Shown here in pieces: positions 24,035 to 35,315 of a stretch of 64,000 nt of DNA. A program made the position numbers and the translations under genes. The notes beneath the pieces were generated by a model, which saw only the letters and a list, made by a program, of their open reading frames with translations, had not been told where the DNA came from and searched no databases. The first letter of the stretch is position 1. Every line of letters begins with the position of its first letter. The stretch comes from Amaranthus tricolor (taxonomy: Eukaryota; Streptophyta; Magnoliopsida; Caryophyllales; Amaranthaceae). The stretch covers positions 44,364,059 to 44,428,058 of the forward strand of contig NC_080047.1 in the NCBI RefSeq assembly GCF_026212465.1, read 5' to 3'.

Positions 24035-24437
24035 TCAAACAGCCTGGCATTGATACGAGCCAGGAGCAACAGCAACACATCCATATGGTTCACAACATTC
24101 ACGTACACCAGGCTCACATGAATGTCCCTCATGGTCTTCACAACCTACAGGCTCACACTGGTGAACACCTGGAGAAACTTCCAAACATTCAAGTCCTTCA
24201 CAACAGTCTGGATTAACAGAATTACATGGTTGTTCTTCTACAACACAAGCTTTAACAGAAATCATTTGCAACATCACTGCATAAGCCATAAAGATTTAAA
24301 CTATTAGCATACGTATCTTTTTATATACGCTATAAATCAATCAAATTTGTATATGTAAAAACGAAAAGAGAAGAAAGAAAATAACATGTTGCAAGGATGA
24401 AAAATGTTGCCAATTTGATTTGCTTGTGATTTTCCAT
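24035..24437 (-). CDS. Secreted acidic double-knottin peptide, type A (left arm)
   Basis: Two exons: complement 24386-24437 (52 bp) and complement 24035-24276, with a 109-bp GT-AG intron. Splicing replaces the misleading downstream ATG at 24289 and gives a 97-residue precursor starting MENHKQIKLATFFILAT, a signal peptide ending VKA just before the first Cys. The mature part has 12 Cys as two repeats with nearly identical spacing: C-x6-C-x6-CC-x4-C-x9-C, then C-x7-C-x6-CC-x4-C-x9-C. This C-C-CC-C-C order is the knottin (inhibitor cystine knot) order, so two knots in tandem are likely. It has about 13 Asp/Glu and one Arg, unlike cationic antimicrobial knottins. Targets are unknown; protease or amylase inhibition is possible. 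Identical copy at 45896-46298. Confidence 0.8.
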
Positions 24438-24697
24438 CCTCTATATTGCTTGCTTGAAATTCTCTATTGATGAAAGTTGTGTGTGTAGTATATTTGCAAA
24501 ATTTAGGTTATTTTTTCTGTAGACTTCCCTATTTCTTTCTTTCAATTTATAGAAGTTGTGATCCTCTTACGATAATTTTAAAAAAGAATTACAATTTTTA
24601 GTTTTTTTTTTTTCATGGCCGGTTGTTGCTATTAAATGTCAGGTCAACATTCTACTTGCACACAATGTTGTTATATGATGTATTACTAATTTATCAC

Positions 24698-24742
<45 letters not shown>

Positions 24743-25439
24743 ATTACACTCTAAAGAACTGGAGAATTATTATTATTTTTTCTTTTAGATGCTGAGATAG
24801 ATTTATGAATTCCTTAATTATGATATCTTTATAATAAAATCATCCATAATTAATGTTCATATTGTATATATTAATCAATTGTATTAGTTTTCAAATAACT
24901 AGATATTATGGTAACACCATTTTTGTTGGGCTGATCAAATTTATATTCACCGTGTTAACAAAATTACTTATATATTAGAGAAATCATTTTTTATAGAGTT
25001 AAAGTGATTACTTATAACCTAATAACGCGATCATTTATTATTTTAAATTAATGATCAATTTAAAAATGAGCTAATTACATAGACCTAGATCATAATGATT
25101 TTTGGTCTCATACAAGACGCCAGTTGTCTTTATTTGTTCTATTAATTGCTTCGTCCCATTGAGTTTTTTAATATTTTTTTTTATTTGCTGTATAATAAAG
25201 AATTAGTAATACATCACATAACAACATTGTGTGTAATAAGTAGAATCTTTGAAGTAGCTGAGCAAATATAAAAATATTCACAAATTTGAATTAAAAATTA
25301 TTATTAGAGGATCACAACTTCTATAAATAGAAAGAAAGAAAGTGGGAAGTCTACACAAAAAAACCATAGCCTAAATTTATAAGTTTACTACACACAATAA
25401 CTTTCATCCTTTAATTTCAAGCGAGCAATAATAGCGGGG
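24438..25439. promoter_or_regulatory. Shared inverted intergenic region of the knottin pair, left
   Basis: The type A and B genes are head to head. The stretch next to A (to about 24700) is an inverted copy of that next to B (from about 25195), including AATTAGTAATACATCA and GATCCTC/GAGGATCACAACTTCTATAAAT with a TATA-like CTATAAAT before each first exon. The middle, about 24740-25190, is unique AT-rich DNA. An (ATT)n microsatellite lies on the A side. Confidence 0.6.
24696..24739. repeat. (ATT)n microsatellite
   Basis: About 14 uninterrupted ATT units in the knottin intergenic region; mirror (AAT)n near 45595-45638. Confidence 0.85.
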
Positions 25440-25554
25440 ATGACAAATCACAAGGAAATCAAATTGGCGACTTTTTTTATCCTAGCAACATGTTATTTTC
25501 TTTCTATATTTTTTCCTTTTTATATTATATACGCATATTATTTGATTGATTTAT

Positions 25555-25637
<83 letters not shown>

Positions 25638-25909
25638 TAATAGTTTAAATCTTTATGGCTTATGCAGTGATGTTACAAATGATTTCTGTTAAAGCTTGTG
25701 TTGTAGAAGAACAACCATGTAATTCTGTTAATCCAGACTGTTGTGAAGGACTTAAATGTTTGGAAGTTTCTCCAGGTGTTCACCAGTGTGAGCCTGTAGG
25801 TTGTGAAGACCATGAGGGACATTCATGTGAACCTGGTGTACGTGAATGTTGCGAACCATATGGGTGTGTTGCTGTCGCTCCTGGTTCGTATCAGTGCCAG
25901 GTTGTTTGA
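25440..25909 (+). CDS. Secreted acidic double-knottin peptide, type B (left arm)
   Basis: Exon 1 at 25440-25491 starts MTNHKEIKLATFFILAT; exon 2 at 25668-25909 follows a CAG acceptor and keeps the frame through a split TTG codon, giving a 97-residue precursor. The 12-Cys mature region has the same two six-Cys repeats as type A and differs from it by Glu to Lys in the first loop before the fifth Cys (GLKC) and a Val-Val end. The 176-bp intron contains a (TA)n tract missing from type A. The mature peptide is strongly acidic. A TATA-like box lies near 25320. The right-arm copy (44382-44893) encodes the same exon 2; the spacer copy (36886) has lost exon 1. Confidence 0.8.
25559..25635. repeat. 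(TA)n tract in knottin B intron, left
   Basis: About 77 bp of uninterrupted TA in the intron between exon 1 and exon 2. Corresponding tracts are about 118 bp in the right copy and about 420 bp in the spacer copy. Confidence 0.95.
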
Positions 25910-27306
25910 AGGGACGCAAGCGCACTATAATTATCATTAAATGGATCAGATCACAAAGCTTTGTGATACATACTTAAAATCAATTTTTATATTGTGTTTT
26001 TTTTCGTATTTGAAGTTGTTCACATGTATTTTCTCTTTTCAAAACACTAACTAGGTGAGTTCAGCAGCCTAGTAGCAACTCTGATGTACTTTACCTGTGT
26101 GCACCATTGGTTATGCAATAATAATGAATATGTTTATGTGTTCTAAATTTAAATGTGTTTCGATTATCAAACGAGAAAGTGCGAGGCACTTGGAATACTT
26201 GAAGCGGAAGCGTTATCGAGATCAGCAATCAATGAAAGGGAGGTGACCTGAGTTCCTGCAACCTCCTTTTATAATGGTGGAGAGAGAGTTATTTTTGGAG
26301 AGAGTAGATCATCATGGGTATGATGGATGGTAGTGGGTAGTTATTTTAGGATTAGGGAAGTTACTAACTTAATGACCAAGCAAGGTGGTTAAGAAGTTTA
26401 GAAAAAGCCCCTTGACCGAGAGTCAAGGTCAACCGAAAAGTCTAAGGGTATTAAGGTAATATAACATTAAATAAATAAATAAATAAATGTTATCATAACA
26501 AAATGATTATCGTTTTTTTTAGATTAAATGATTATCGTTAATAGACTAAATAGGCATGTAATATGTATAGATGACCTTAAACAAAACTTTAAATCTTTTA
26601 ACATTTTAAACACCATCAATCACCCACAATGAACTTAATTTTTTAAGATATATTCAATAATCATAAATAGAAAAAAAAAAAAAAGCGATATCAAGAATTA
26701 TTAAAGGTGAACGATTCTATTTTGCTGGCACATCTTATGTCCAATAAGCTCAAATATGTTAAAACTATTTATCAATTGGTTTTGACATTTTGAGCGTAAA
26801 GTTTCGAGTTTCACATTGAAAGAAAAGGCAATAGTTGACAAGCGTATGAGTAATTTAACTCCAAATTACTAAGAAACTTTTTGGAAGGTGTCCTAGTAAA
26901 ATCGTGTTATTTTTTTGGTAAAACTGTAATTATATAATGTCCTTTTTAAGCAAAATGTGTTAGGCAAATGAGATAATCCTAGTAAAAAAAAAACATGTTA
27001 CGACCCGTCTGGTTAATGGTACTAAATGGTTGTAATGAGAATAATTTATAGTGTAAAATTTCATCTAAAGTTCAATATCATTCCCATGGTGATGAAACTT
27101 TAATCACAAAGAAGTTATTTTGTTTAGAATTTTTCATTAATTATCACTGAATACCACATCTTCCAATAGTAATGCATTGGAAAATTGAAATGAATTTTAT
27201 GAAAAAAATGAGATGATTGAAGTGAAAGTATGGCTATCAAGATAACTAAGTGATTTTTTAATGAAAATCAGATAAAATAACTTCAAATGTGTTGTAATTA
27301 GTTAAC
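25910..27306. repeat. 3' flank of knottin B with LTR-like remnant, left
   Basis: Matches 35316-36885 and 42986-44381 in reverse complement. Between about 26155 and 26500 it resembles an LTR read on the minus strand, with a promoter-like ATTATAAAAGGAGG. A 231-bp piece present in the spacer copy (36300-36530) is missing here at about 26255. The end TTAAC (27302-27306) is the target duplication of the copia element. No gene. Confidence 0.6.
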
Positions 27307-27385
27307 TGTTGTGCGACAGCCGAAGCAAGTTTGTTGAACAATAATGAAACAATAAAAAATTCAATGCAAAATAAGAAATTGACAA

Positions 27386-28545
27386 TAAAAATCAGTTGTC
27401 CCTCTTAAATAACGAAAAATCCTTTTCACCCCCTGCCAGTGCTCTCTCCCAGGTCGAGGCATGAACCTACTCACAACACTAACAACGTGCGCAATATCCG
27501 GCCTAGTACAGACCATGGCATACATCAAAAAACCAACAGCGTTGGCATAAGGGACTCTAGACATACACGCCAACTCCTCCTCAGTTTGAGGTGACATAGA
27601 CAAAGACAATTTGCAGCTTATAGATGTTGGTGTACTTATAGGCTTCGATTTCTCCATCCCAAAACGAGACAAAATTTTTTCGATGTAACTTTTTTGAGTC
27701 AAGAAAAGTTTACCCCTAGCCCGATCCCTATAGATTTTCATACCCAAAATCTTCTTAGCTGGACCCAAATCTTTCATGTCAAATTCCGAGCTAAGCATCT
27801 CTTTAAGTCTAGCAACATCGGATTTATTCTTTGAGGCAACAAGCATGTCATCAACATATAACAGCAGATAAATCGTGGAACCATTTTCTAGCTTACTATG
27901 ATACACACAGCAATCATACGAGTTCCTATCAAAACCATGCGAAACCATAAAAGAATCAAACCTCTTGTACCACTGCCGAGGGGATTGCTTAAGTCCATAC
28001 AATGACTTTAGCAATCTACATGCATAGTGCTCTTTTCCTGAAATCTCGAATCCCTCGGGCTACTTCATCAAAATCTCCTCCTCCGAATCGCCATGAAGGA
28101 AAGCCGTCTTAACATCCAGCTGCTCTAGCTCATGGTCAAAATGTGCTACAATCGACAATAGCACACGAATAGAAGTATGTTGAACCACTGGTGAGAATAT
28201 CTCCACGAAGTCAACCCCTTCTACTTGACTGAACCCTTTTGCAACTAGCCTAGCCTTAAAACGAACTTTCTCAGATTTAGATGATCCTTCTTTCTTCTTA
28301 AAAATCCACTTGCACCCTACAAGCTTTCTCCCCTCTAGTACCTTCACAAGTTCCCACACTCTGTTCTTGTAAAGAGACTGCATCTCTTCAACCATTGCAG
28401 CAAGCCATTGCGCCGACTTACTACAACTAATTGCTTGTTTATACGTGGAAGGTTCATATGACTCTACATCATCAGCTACACTCAATGCATAACCTGTCAA
28501 ATTCTCAACAAAGTAATTTCTTCCTTCCATCTCTTCAATCAATCT
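27386..28545 (-). pseudogene. copia reverse transcriptase, left
   Basis: The first part (complement 28060-28542) has WELVKVLEGRKLVGCKWIFK, RLVAKGFSQVEGVDF and QLDVKTAFLHGD, the copia RT fingers and palm motifs. A TAG at about 28058 replaces the codon before PEGFE. The second part (complement 27361-28014) has LYGLKQSPRQWYKRF, the catalytic YVDDML and IAHVVSVVSRFM. The frame then runs into LTR remnant after RYLRGTT, so RNase H is missing. YVDD is intact here but changed in the right copy. Confidence 0.9.
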
Positions 28546-29669
28546 AACAAGCTTCTTGATAACTCGTCTAGGTTTCTCAAGAATAGTGTCAGATTAGATG
28601 ACCCCTGATTAGACTGCTCCACCTCCTCCCTAGAGTTAGGAGAAGATGGAACAACCTCAGGTTTAGGAGTACTCGGCACTGGAACCTCAACATCATCATC
28701 AATAAATTGCACTCGAGGTAAATCAGCAATGGATGACTGATATACCTCAAGTACTCCATCTGTCTACAGCAAGTTCTCCCCTTATTTTCCCAAATCAGAA
28801 GACTCTGAGCTCTTCTTGGAATAAATGGTGCTCTCATTAAAAGTGACATTCCTACTAAGAATGACCCGACCCTCCGAAGGTGAATAGATCCTAAACCCCG
28901 TCAACCATCACCGTACCCAAAAAAACACCCCGTCTTAGCTCGTGGATCCAGCTTACCTTCACTCGCATGACAATAAGCAATATAGCCAAAAATCTTCAAA
29001 TTAGAGAAACTAGGAAACTTACCACTCCAGATCTCAAATGGGATTTTGAAGTCAATTCCTGAATGAGAACCCTTATTGATGATGTAACAAGCTGTTATCA
29101 CAACTTCACTCCAATACCTCCTCCCAAGCCCTGCATTAGAGAGCATGCATCGAACTCTCTCAAGCAATCCGCTCTGCAACACCGTTCTGCTGTGGTGTCC
29201 TCATGACGGTATGATGCCGACCAATACCCTCATCTGCACAGAACTGATTAAACTCCTCTTTGCAAAACTCTAGCCCATTGTCTATTCGTAACTTCTTGAT
29301 CTTCCTACCCTGTCGATTCTCCACCAAAGCTTTCCATTGCTTAAAAGCATTGAAGGCCTCATCCTTTGACTTCAGCAACCTAAGCCATGTGTAACGGGAC
29401 TTGTCATCTACAAATGATACAAAATAGAAAAAACCTCCCATATCTTCAGCCCTAGATGGACCCCAGCAATCTGAATGGATATAATCGAGCACATCATCAG
29501 TAATGTGAGCACCCTTGCTAAACTTTGACCTGTGTTTCTTCCCAAACACACAATGCTCACAAACTTCAAGGTTGGCATCCTTGATCCCGGATAGTAGACC
29601 CCTCTTAGACAATAGCTGCATCCCTTTCTCCCCAATATGACCAAGCCTCATGTGCCAAATCTTGGTCAT
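28546..29669 (-). pseudogene. copia integrase, left
   Basis: Starts with the pre-integrase zinc region (WHMRLGHIGEKGM, CEHCVFGKKH: H-H-C-C), then the catalytic core: IHSDCWGP, LRIDNGLEF and TPQQNGVAERI supply the D, D and E. A frameshift just after AERI (near 29170) joins LLERVRCMLSNAGLG in another frame, and the linker before RT (28589-28849) is frame-shifted again. Both copies share these breaks. Confidence 0.9.
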
Positions 29670-29672
29670 CTC

Positions 29673-30137
29673 CTAGTGAGATACTGATGCGCAAACCGCA
29701 GAACTAGACAGTATGACACCCTCAAAGACATAGAGGGTGTTCCTCTTGATACCCTTAAGTACCAACTCCAAATCTCGATAAATGGAAAATTCTCCATCCG
29801 AAAACACTCCATTGTACCCCAAATCATCCAAGGTATCCAATGAAATCAGATTCTTCCCCAAAGCAGGGACATGTTGCACCCTAGTCAATGTCAACTTTCG
29901 CCCATCACTAATCCTCAATCTCATGGACCCAATAACCATAATCTTACAAGGTGCATTGTTACCTATAATAACATTACCCCCATTGCAAGACTCATACGTG
30001 TCAAACCAATCTCGACACGGACTCATATGGAACAAACACCCCGAATCTAGAACCCAATCATCAGAAAGAATCCCAGACTTAGCAAAACTCACTAATGCCA
30101 AGTCTTCCTCCGAATTATAGTTCTCTTTCGGTTTTTC
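29673..30137 (-). pseudogene. copia aspartic protease, left
   Basis: DDWVLDSGCLFHMSP carries the D-S-G active-site triplet of copia proteases, followed by LTRVQHVPALGKNLISL. In-frame TAG codons separate it from gag (30138) and from integrase (about 29670). Confidence 0.85.
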
Positions 30138-30785
30138 CTAAACTACAGCGGCTTGGGACTTGCCCTTCCTCACCGGACAATTAGCCGTAAAGTGACCCGA
30201 TTCCTTGCAGTAATAACAGGTCTTCCCCGCACTCTTACCAGATCCCTTATTGCCGTTTCTAGCACCCGACCCAGTATTGTTGCCCTTGTTAACCCCCTTC
30301 TTCTTTTTAGATTTCCTGGACTTAACAAACAACCCACTACCACTCTCCCCGTTATCACCTATAGCTTTCTGACGAAGTTCCCTAGTATGAAGTGCTGCCT
30401 TCACTTCTTCTAAGATCAGTGAGTCTTTACCAACAACAAAAGACTCAACAAAATTCTCATAGCTAGACAGTAGAGACACAAGTAACATCAACGCAGCATC
30501 CTCATCATCTATTTTAACATCTAAGTTATGCAAATCTTGTAAAATAGAGTTAAGTTTTTCAAGATGTTCCCGTAAGGGAGTACCTGACTGCATTCGGAGG
30601 CTGAACAACCGCTGCTTCCGCAATATTTTGTTCGTCAGCGACTTAGTCATATACAATGACTCCAATTTCATCCATAGTTCCGCCGCTGTAGCCTGATCAG
30701 CGACCTCAGTGATGATATGATCACCCAAACTTAGCAAAATGGTAGAATGAGCCTTTTCCTCCATTACTGCTAATTGCCCGTTAGT
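30138..30785 (-). pseudogene. copia gag, C-terminal part, left
   Basis: Gag core with LGDHIITEVADQATAAELW, LREHLEKLNSILQDL and LLVSLLSSYENFV, then a Lys/Gly-rich linker and a CCHC zinc knuckle (C-YY-C-KESG-H-FTAN-C). Continues the N-terminal piece beyond the nested LTR. Confidence 0.9.
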
Positions 30786-30790
30786 TAATC

Positions 30791-33700
30791 TGTAACACCC
30801 CAGAATTTCCGACCCCTTAACGAAACCAAAACCGTAAAGGACGGGAGGAAATTCGGGTGTTACAAAAAAAAGAAAAGAAAAAGATTTTAGATAAACGTTA
30901 AATATTAACTTTTAAAAAGGTGAGTGGAAATTTCGGCAGCATCTCTTCTAAAAATCGAACATGTGGTAGGGCAATTAGCACAATAAAACATTAAACTAAT
31001 CTAAGGCATCATTGCCTTTTAAAATCTCACACCACGGCGGAATGATTCGTCGCCGGCTTCTCAAATCAACATGCCAAGCATGGATCGTGGTTCCAGTGTT
31101 GACGTTTGCGTTTTAGAAAGACTTAACTCCTTAAAACCATACAGAGTTATAAACTACGCAGCGGAAATACAAATATACGAGGGAAGACACAAGGCCTCAT
31201 AACAAACATATACAACCAAGGTTTACAAAAGATAACCAAAGCTATAAAATCGAAAGATAGCGGTACGACATAGGTTATGCTCCACCCTCGTCACTCTCCC
31301 CCAATGCAATGCAATGCAAAAGAAGCTCCAGTACCTGCTACGCCTGTCTATGATCCTCCTGCTGCTCGACATTAAACCAAAGGCCAATGTGTCATAGCAG
31401 GACAATCATAGAAGGTCATCAACAATCAAACATAAACACAAACACGTACACGTCAGTAACTAGCATCAAATATAATAAGGCCAACTACTAGATAACATTA
31501 TATTATAAAACAACATAAGATGATTTCATAAGACGCAAGCACAGATAGTAACCGTTTATCGGCCACTTATACTTCTTAATTTCATTACGTGCTTTCCAAC
31601 CCAGACCATGTGTTCCTTGGTAGAATGCAGGTCTTCACGCTCCTCTTTTCAAACATAAACTCTTGCAACCCATGTATAGTTCGACTCGCCCAAGGCATTA
31701 ACAGAATACCTAACACATGACCTTATAGAGCTTGTCTATCTTAAGGTAAGTGTGATCATAGTCTGTAATACCCTTGAGATAACTTAACTTAGGCACACTT
31801 CTCACTAGTATAAACTATTCTATCAATAAGTAGATGTTCTAACAATGAGTAAATATTCTATCAAAGAGTAAACATTCTATCAATGTAAGCTTTCTATCAA
31901 AGAATGAACCTTCTATCATTAAATAACTTTCGATCAACGAATAAACTTTCTATCACTGAATAACTTTATATCAGTGGATCTTTTTTCTACTTCCTGGCAT
32001 AGTGACACGGCCAAGGGCGTTATTGGCCTCCCGGCGCCCATTGGCAAAGTATGAGCTCATGCCCCCTCCAGCTGACCCTCTCGGGTCCTACCTTCGGGAA
32101 AAACTAACACACTGAGGTACTAAACCAGTGAAGAGGCCACCATATTGGGGTTTACAAGGCCCGCATGGTAACACCTCGGTCAAGGGGCGTTATCGGCCTC
32201 CCGGCGCCCAATGACCCAAGCATGCTCATACCCCCCTTACGGTGGTCCCGTCGAACCTCACCTAGGGGACTAATAAAACAACCAGACATAATCCAGTTGA
32301 GTCACGCCAGCTAATCGTAATCTAGTACCTTATCAGATGGGAATAACTTCCACTCAACTATCAATGAGCGCCCTGGGATAGCAGCGCGCCAAAACCCACT
32401 GAGCCACTCAATAGAATAGGAAATTCACCTATAACGGAGTCATTCTTACTCCGATTAAGGCATAATCTAATTCTTAAATAAATAAGGGGGTGGTTCCCGC
32501 CTTCTATTAACACTCTCATTCTCTAAACTATTCTAAGTGCAAGGATTTCATAGTCGATAGCTCTTCATATAATGTGTACTCACTAGTACTTCATAGTTTC
32601 GATACAATGCATACTATCAAAATAAACAATAATGTCTTAAAGCAAATTGCATATAAGGGTTAGTTACTGCGTGTACGTACCTGTAAGCGTCACTGCACGA
32701 TCAAAAGTCACAAAATCACCCGACTAAGGCTCTACTTTCCTCTTACAAAAATGGGCACCTATATAAGTTATGAGTAGAACTAATAAGTTCCCTTAACTAC
32801 TTTGACATACCAAACTAAATACCAAAGTAACCGCTATCACCCACTCAACATGAGTTTCCGATTACTCTAGCACGCACACAACTCATTCAATACAAGTCAA
32901 AAGCATTAACTCAACACAACATAAGTCTTTCCATCAATTTAAAGTAGAAGTATGTGTGAATCGTTTCTTTACATTAACTAATTTTGAGCATATCGGCTCG
33001 CGTTACCCAAAAATAACTAATCACAACTAAATCTTATAATTTTAATATAACATTAATATAACGATAAGGAAAATCTTAGAGTTATCGTATCGGGACATTC
33101 TCCAAAGCTATTAAGAAATATAGTCAAAACAACACGACAATTAACTTTAGCAACCATCGACGATAAGTTAACATAATGTTCTTGGCTTACGAATATCACG
33201 TATCTATAACTTCAATAACAACCTAATAAGAGTATTTGTAATTTACAACAATCAAACCACAACAATTAGTAACTATTATTCCCAATTTAATCAATCAAAA
33301 TCACTTTCAAAGTCAACTAACATCATCACCATTACTAATTATTCACAACAATAACCAATCGACCAAATCTTAAAACAACTTTTAAAGTTATTTAATCAAT
33401 CATCACCAAAATATAGTATAACAAACACATCATTGGTAATTTCGTCTCTAAATCCAAGCCCTAATCGTTTTGTGTTCAAAGATAACATATTTAATTACTA
33501 CCCATACTAAGATTCAAAGAAACTAATACAAAATCAACACACAACCCATAATTTCAAATCACCCTTCAAACCCTAAGTCATGAACATGTTTAATTCATTA
33601 AACACTCTTGCCCACAAAAAGATTCAATGAAAATAATACAAGTTCAACACTTTTCATTCTTTCAAAAACCTAATTCATAAGTACATTCAAATCATCAATC

Positions 33701-34499
33701 CAATTCTCACTCATTACAAGATTCAATAACAATCATACAAAGTTCAACCCTTTTCTCAAAAACTTTATAAAACTTTTAATTGAAAACAACAAGAATCAAA
33801 TAGAAGAGGAGATGGCTTACAAAGTTAAAACTAGCAAAAGGGGGAAAGAGGTAAGTTAGGGTTGTGGTAGTGGTGGCACGGGACCGAACCGGTTGGAGAG
33901 AGGACCCCAAACTGACCACCGTGGCTGGCGGCACGTGCAGCAAATGCAGCACCTCAAGCTACTGCTGCCGTGGCTGTTTAAAGGGGAAAAACAGCTGCGT
34001 CACAGGGAGGAGAGAGGGAAGACCGGTGGTGTTGTGGGAGGCCGGTTTCCGCCGCAGCTGGGCTGCTGGTTGGTGGTCTCGTGGCTCAGCAGTGAGGGAA
34101 AGGGGAGAGAGAAGAGAAGAGAGGAGGAGAAGAGGCGTGCCATTTTTTTTTGAATGGAACAAGGAGTAATGCTCACTTAAGCCCTAACCCATCCTATATA
34201 TTTTATTTATTTACTTGTTTATTTATTTATTTATTTCCCTGGATTCATCTTCTTGCGAGGCCCAACTAAGAAACTCACCTTCGTGTGCTCACACATTTCA
34301 ATAAAATAATTATTTTGATTCAAACCTCTTTATTTAGAAGTCGTAATTGTATTTTTAATATAAATATATGTTAATATTTAAATTCATATACGAAAGGAAT
34401 TTATTAAAACTACTTCAAAATTAATTTAATATAATTATAAAATACCCAAAAGTCATTAAAATATTAATTAATGACGTCAGAGAATCTCTGGGTGTTACA
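30791..34499 (-). mobile_element. Solo LTR (Ty3/gypsy-like), 3.7 kb, nested in copia gag
   Basis: TGTAACACCC at 30791 and its inverted repeat GGGTGTTACA at 34490 are perfect LTR-like ends (TG...CA). The TAATC at 30786-30790 and 34500-34504 is a 5-bp target duplication, and the gag frame rejoins exactly when one copy is removed. I see no polyprotein, primer-binding site or second LTR inside. A long solo LTR is the best reading; a large non-autonomous element is the alternative. Inside are short TCTATCAA-type tandem repeats (31810-31985) and two roughly 95-bp GC-rich modules with GGCCTCCCGGCGCCCA (near 32027 and 32195). Confidence 0.8.
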
Positions 34500-34504
34500 T
34501 AATC

Positions 34505-34652
34505 CGTCATCCGACCCCGCAGTAGTACTTTTTGAAGCCAACGGACGCCAGATTTGCTGTTGTTTCAACAGAGCCTTCATCTTTATTTGCCATAGCCCGA
34601 AGCTATTTTTCCCTGTAAATTTCTCGATTCTTATAATAGAATCTCCAGCCAT
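34505..34652 (-). pseudogene. copia gag, N-terminal part, left
   Basis: Starts MAGDSIIRIEKFTGKNSFGL and contains WQIKMKALLKQQ, the typical start of copia gag. It is cut after SDDGL by the nested LTR. Its ATG lies 54 bp downstream of the LTR; a primer-binding-site-like TGGCATCAAGAGC is next to the LTR end. Confidence 0.85.
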
Positions 34653-34705
34653 TGTTTCACTCAAAAAACTCTCCAAGGACTTAAACTTGAGCTCTTGATG
34701 CCAAT

Positions 34706-35221
34706 TGTTGTGTGACAACGGAAGCAAGTTCGTTGAACAATAATGAAACAATAAGAAAATTCAATGCAAAATAAAAAATTGACACGAGAGATTTAACATG
34801 GTTCACTATCAATGTGATAGCTACATCTACCAGTACCAAGATCAAATAATTTCACTATGATCGCCAAGAATTACAAGATTAATCTCAATCACACTCACAA
34901 ATTAATGGATCTCTTGTGATCTCTCTCAATTTTGTGAATCATCATATATTAATCCTAAAATGGGAGTTTATATACTAATGCCCAATAAAAGGAAGTTGTT
35001 ACATAATAAACACAAAGTAACCGTCCCAAAAGACACTTCTCGTGAAAAAAAATCGCCATTTCGCGAGCTGTGTACAACTACGCGAGCCGCGAAATGGAGA
35101 CAGAACGCACTCCGCGCCCCGCGGACTGAGCCAGCAGCATCTTCGCACCCCGCGGACCTCCTCTTTGACCCATACTCATCTTCTTCAATGGTGCTTGCTA
35201 GTTTGAGTCACCATTACAACA
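34706..35221 (-). repeat. 5' LTR of left copia
   Basis: 516 bp with inverted ends TGTTGT...ACAACA. Adjoined on the element side by a PBS-like TGGCATCAAGAGC (minus strand) resembling initiator-Met tRNA sites. Contains unusual GCGAG/CGCGG-rich palindromic segments at 35039-35160. Confidence 0.8.
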
Positions 35222-35226
35222 TTAAC

Positions 35227-35315
35227 TTCAATTGGTTTTAATAGATTCATGTAGAAGAATTGTAGTAGAGAAAAAGATAAATAGGATTGATGTATTGATT
35301 TACTAAAATCTCTTA
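35227..35315. other. Loop remnant of an older palindrome
   Basis: Sequence between the copia target duplication and the start of the inverted knottin flank. With the left-side piece (about 27250-27306) it made up the roughly 140-bp unpaired loop into which the copia element inserted. No gene. Confidence 0.5.

Larger units (their letters stand above)
3316..32694. repeat. Left arm of giant inverted repeat
   Basis: Reverse complement of 37600-59490. Matching positions add to about 62806 outside the CACTA insertion (MED6 exons), 70334 between 14875 and about 24000, and 70291-70294 further in. The 7.5-kb change in this sum is the CACTA remnant plus the doubled flank. The outer limit lies in MED6 intron 2, at the poly-A run beside AAGAATTGAT. 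The inner limit is inside the solo LTR, at the mirror of the (TA)n junction. Confidence 0.95.
27307..35221 (-). mobile_element. Ty1/copia element with nested solo LTR, left
   Basis: Bounded by a 5-bp target duplication TTAAC (27302-27306 and 35222-35226). The 5' LTR (minus strand) is complete at 34706-35221. The 3' LTR is reduced to about 79 bp (27307-27385), which shows about six differences to the other LTR, so the insertion is old. Coding parts on the minus strand are gag, protease, integrase and RT. The RNase H end has been deleted, fusing RT to the LTR remnant. A 3709-bp LTR element (30791-34499) interrupts gag. Shared lesions with the right copy show it was dead before being duplicated. 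Confidence 0.9.

Noticed and set aside
24035..24289. Starting the knottin gene at the ATG inside the open frame (MAYAVMLQ...)
   Set aside because: That ATG lies in the intron just before a CAG acceptor. The spliced version gives a proper signal peptide and is kept in all complete copies.
33864..34169. Open frames rich in Arg/Glu in the solo LTR
   Set aside because: Purine-rich LTR sequence open in several frames on both strands; no protein motif. Likely LTR leader DNA.
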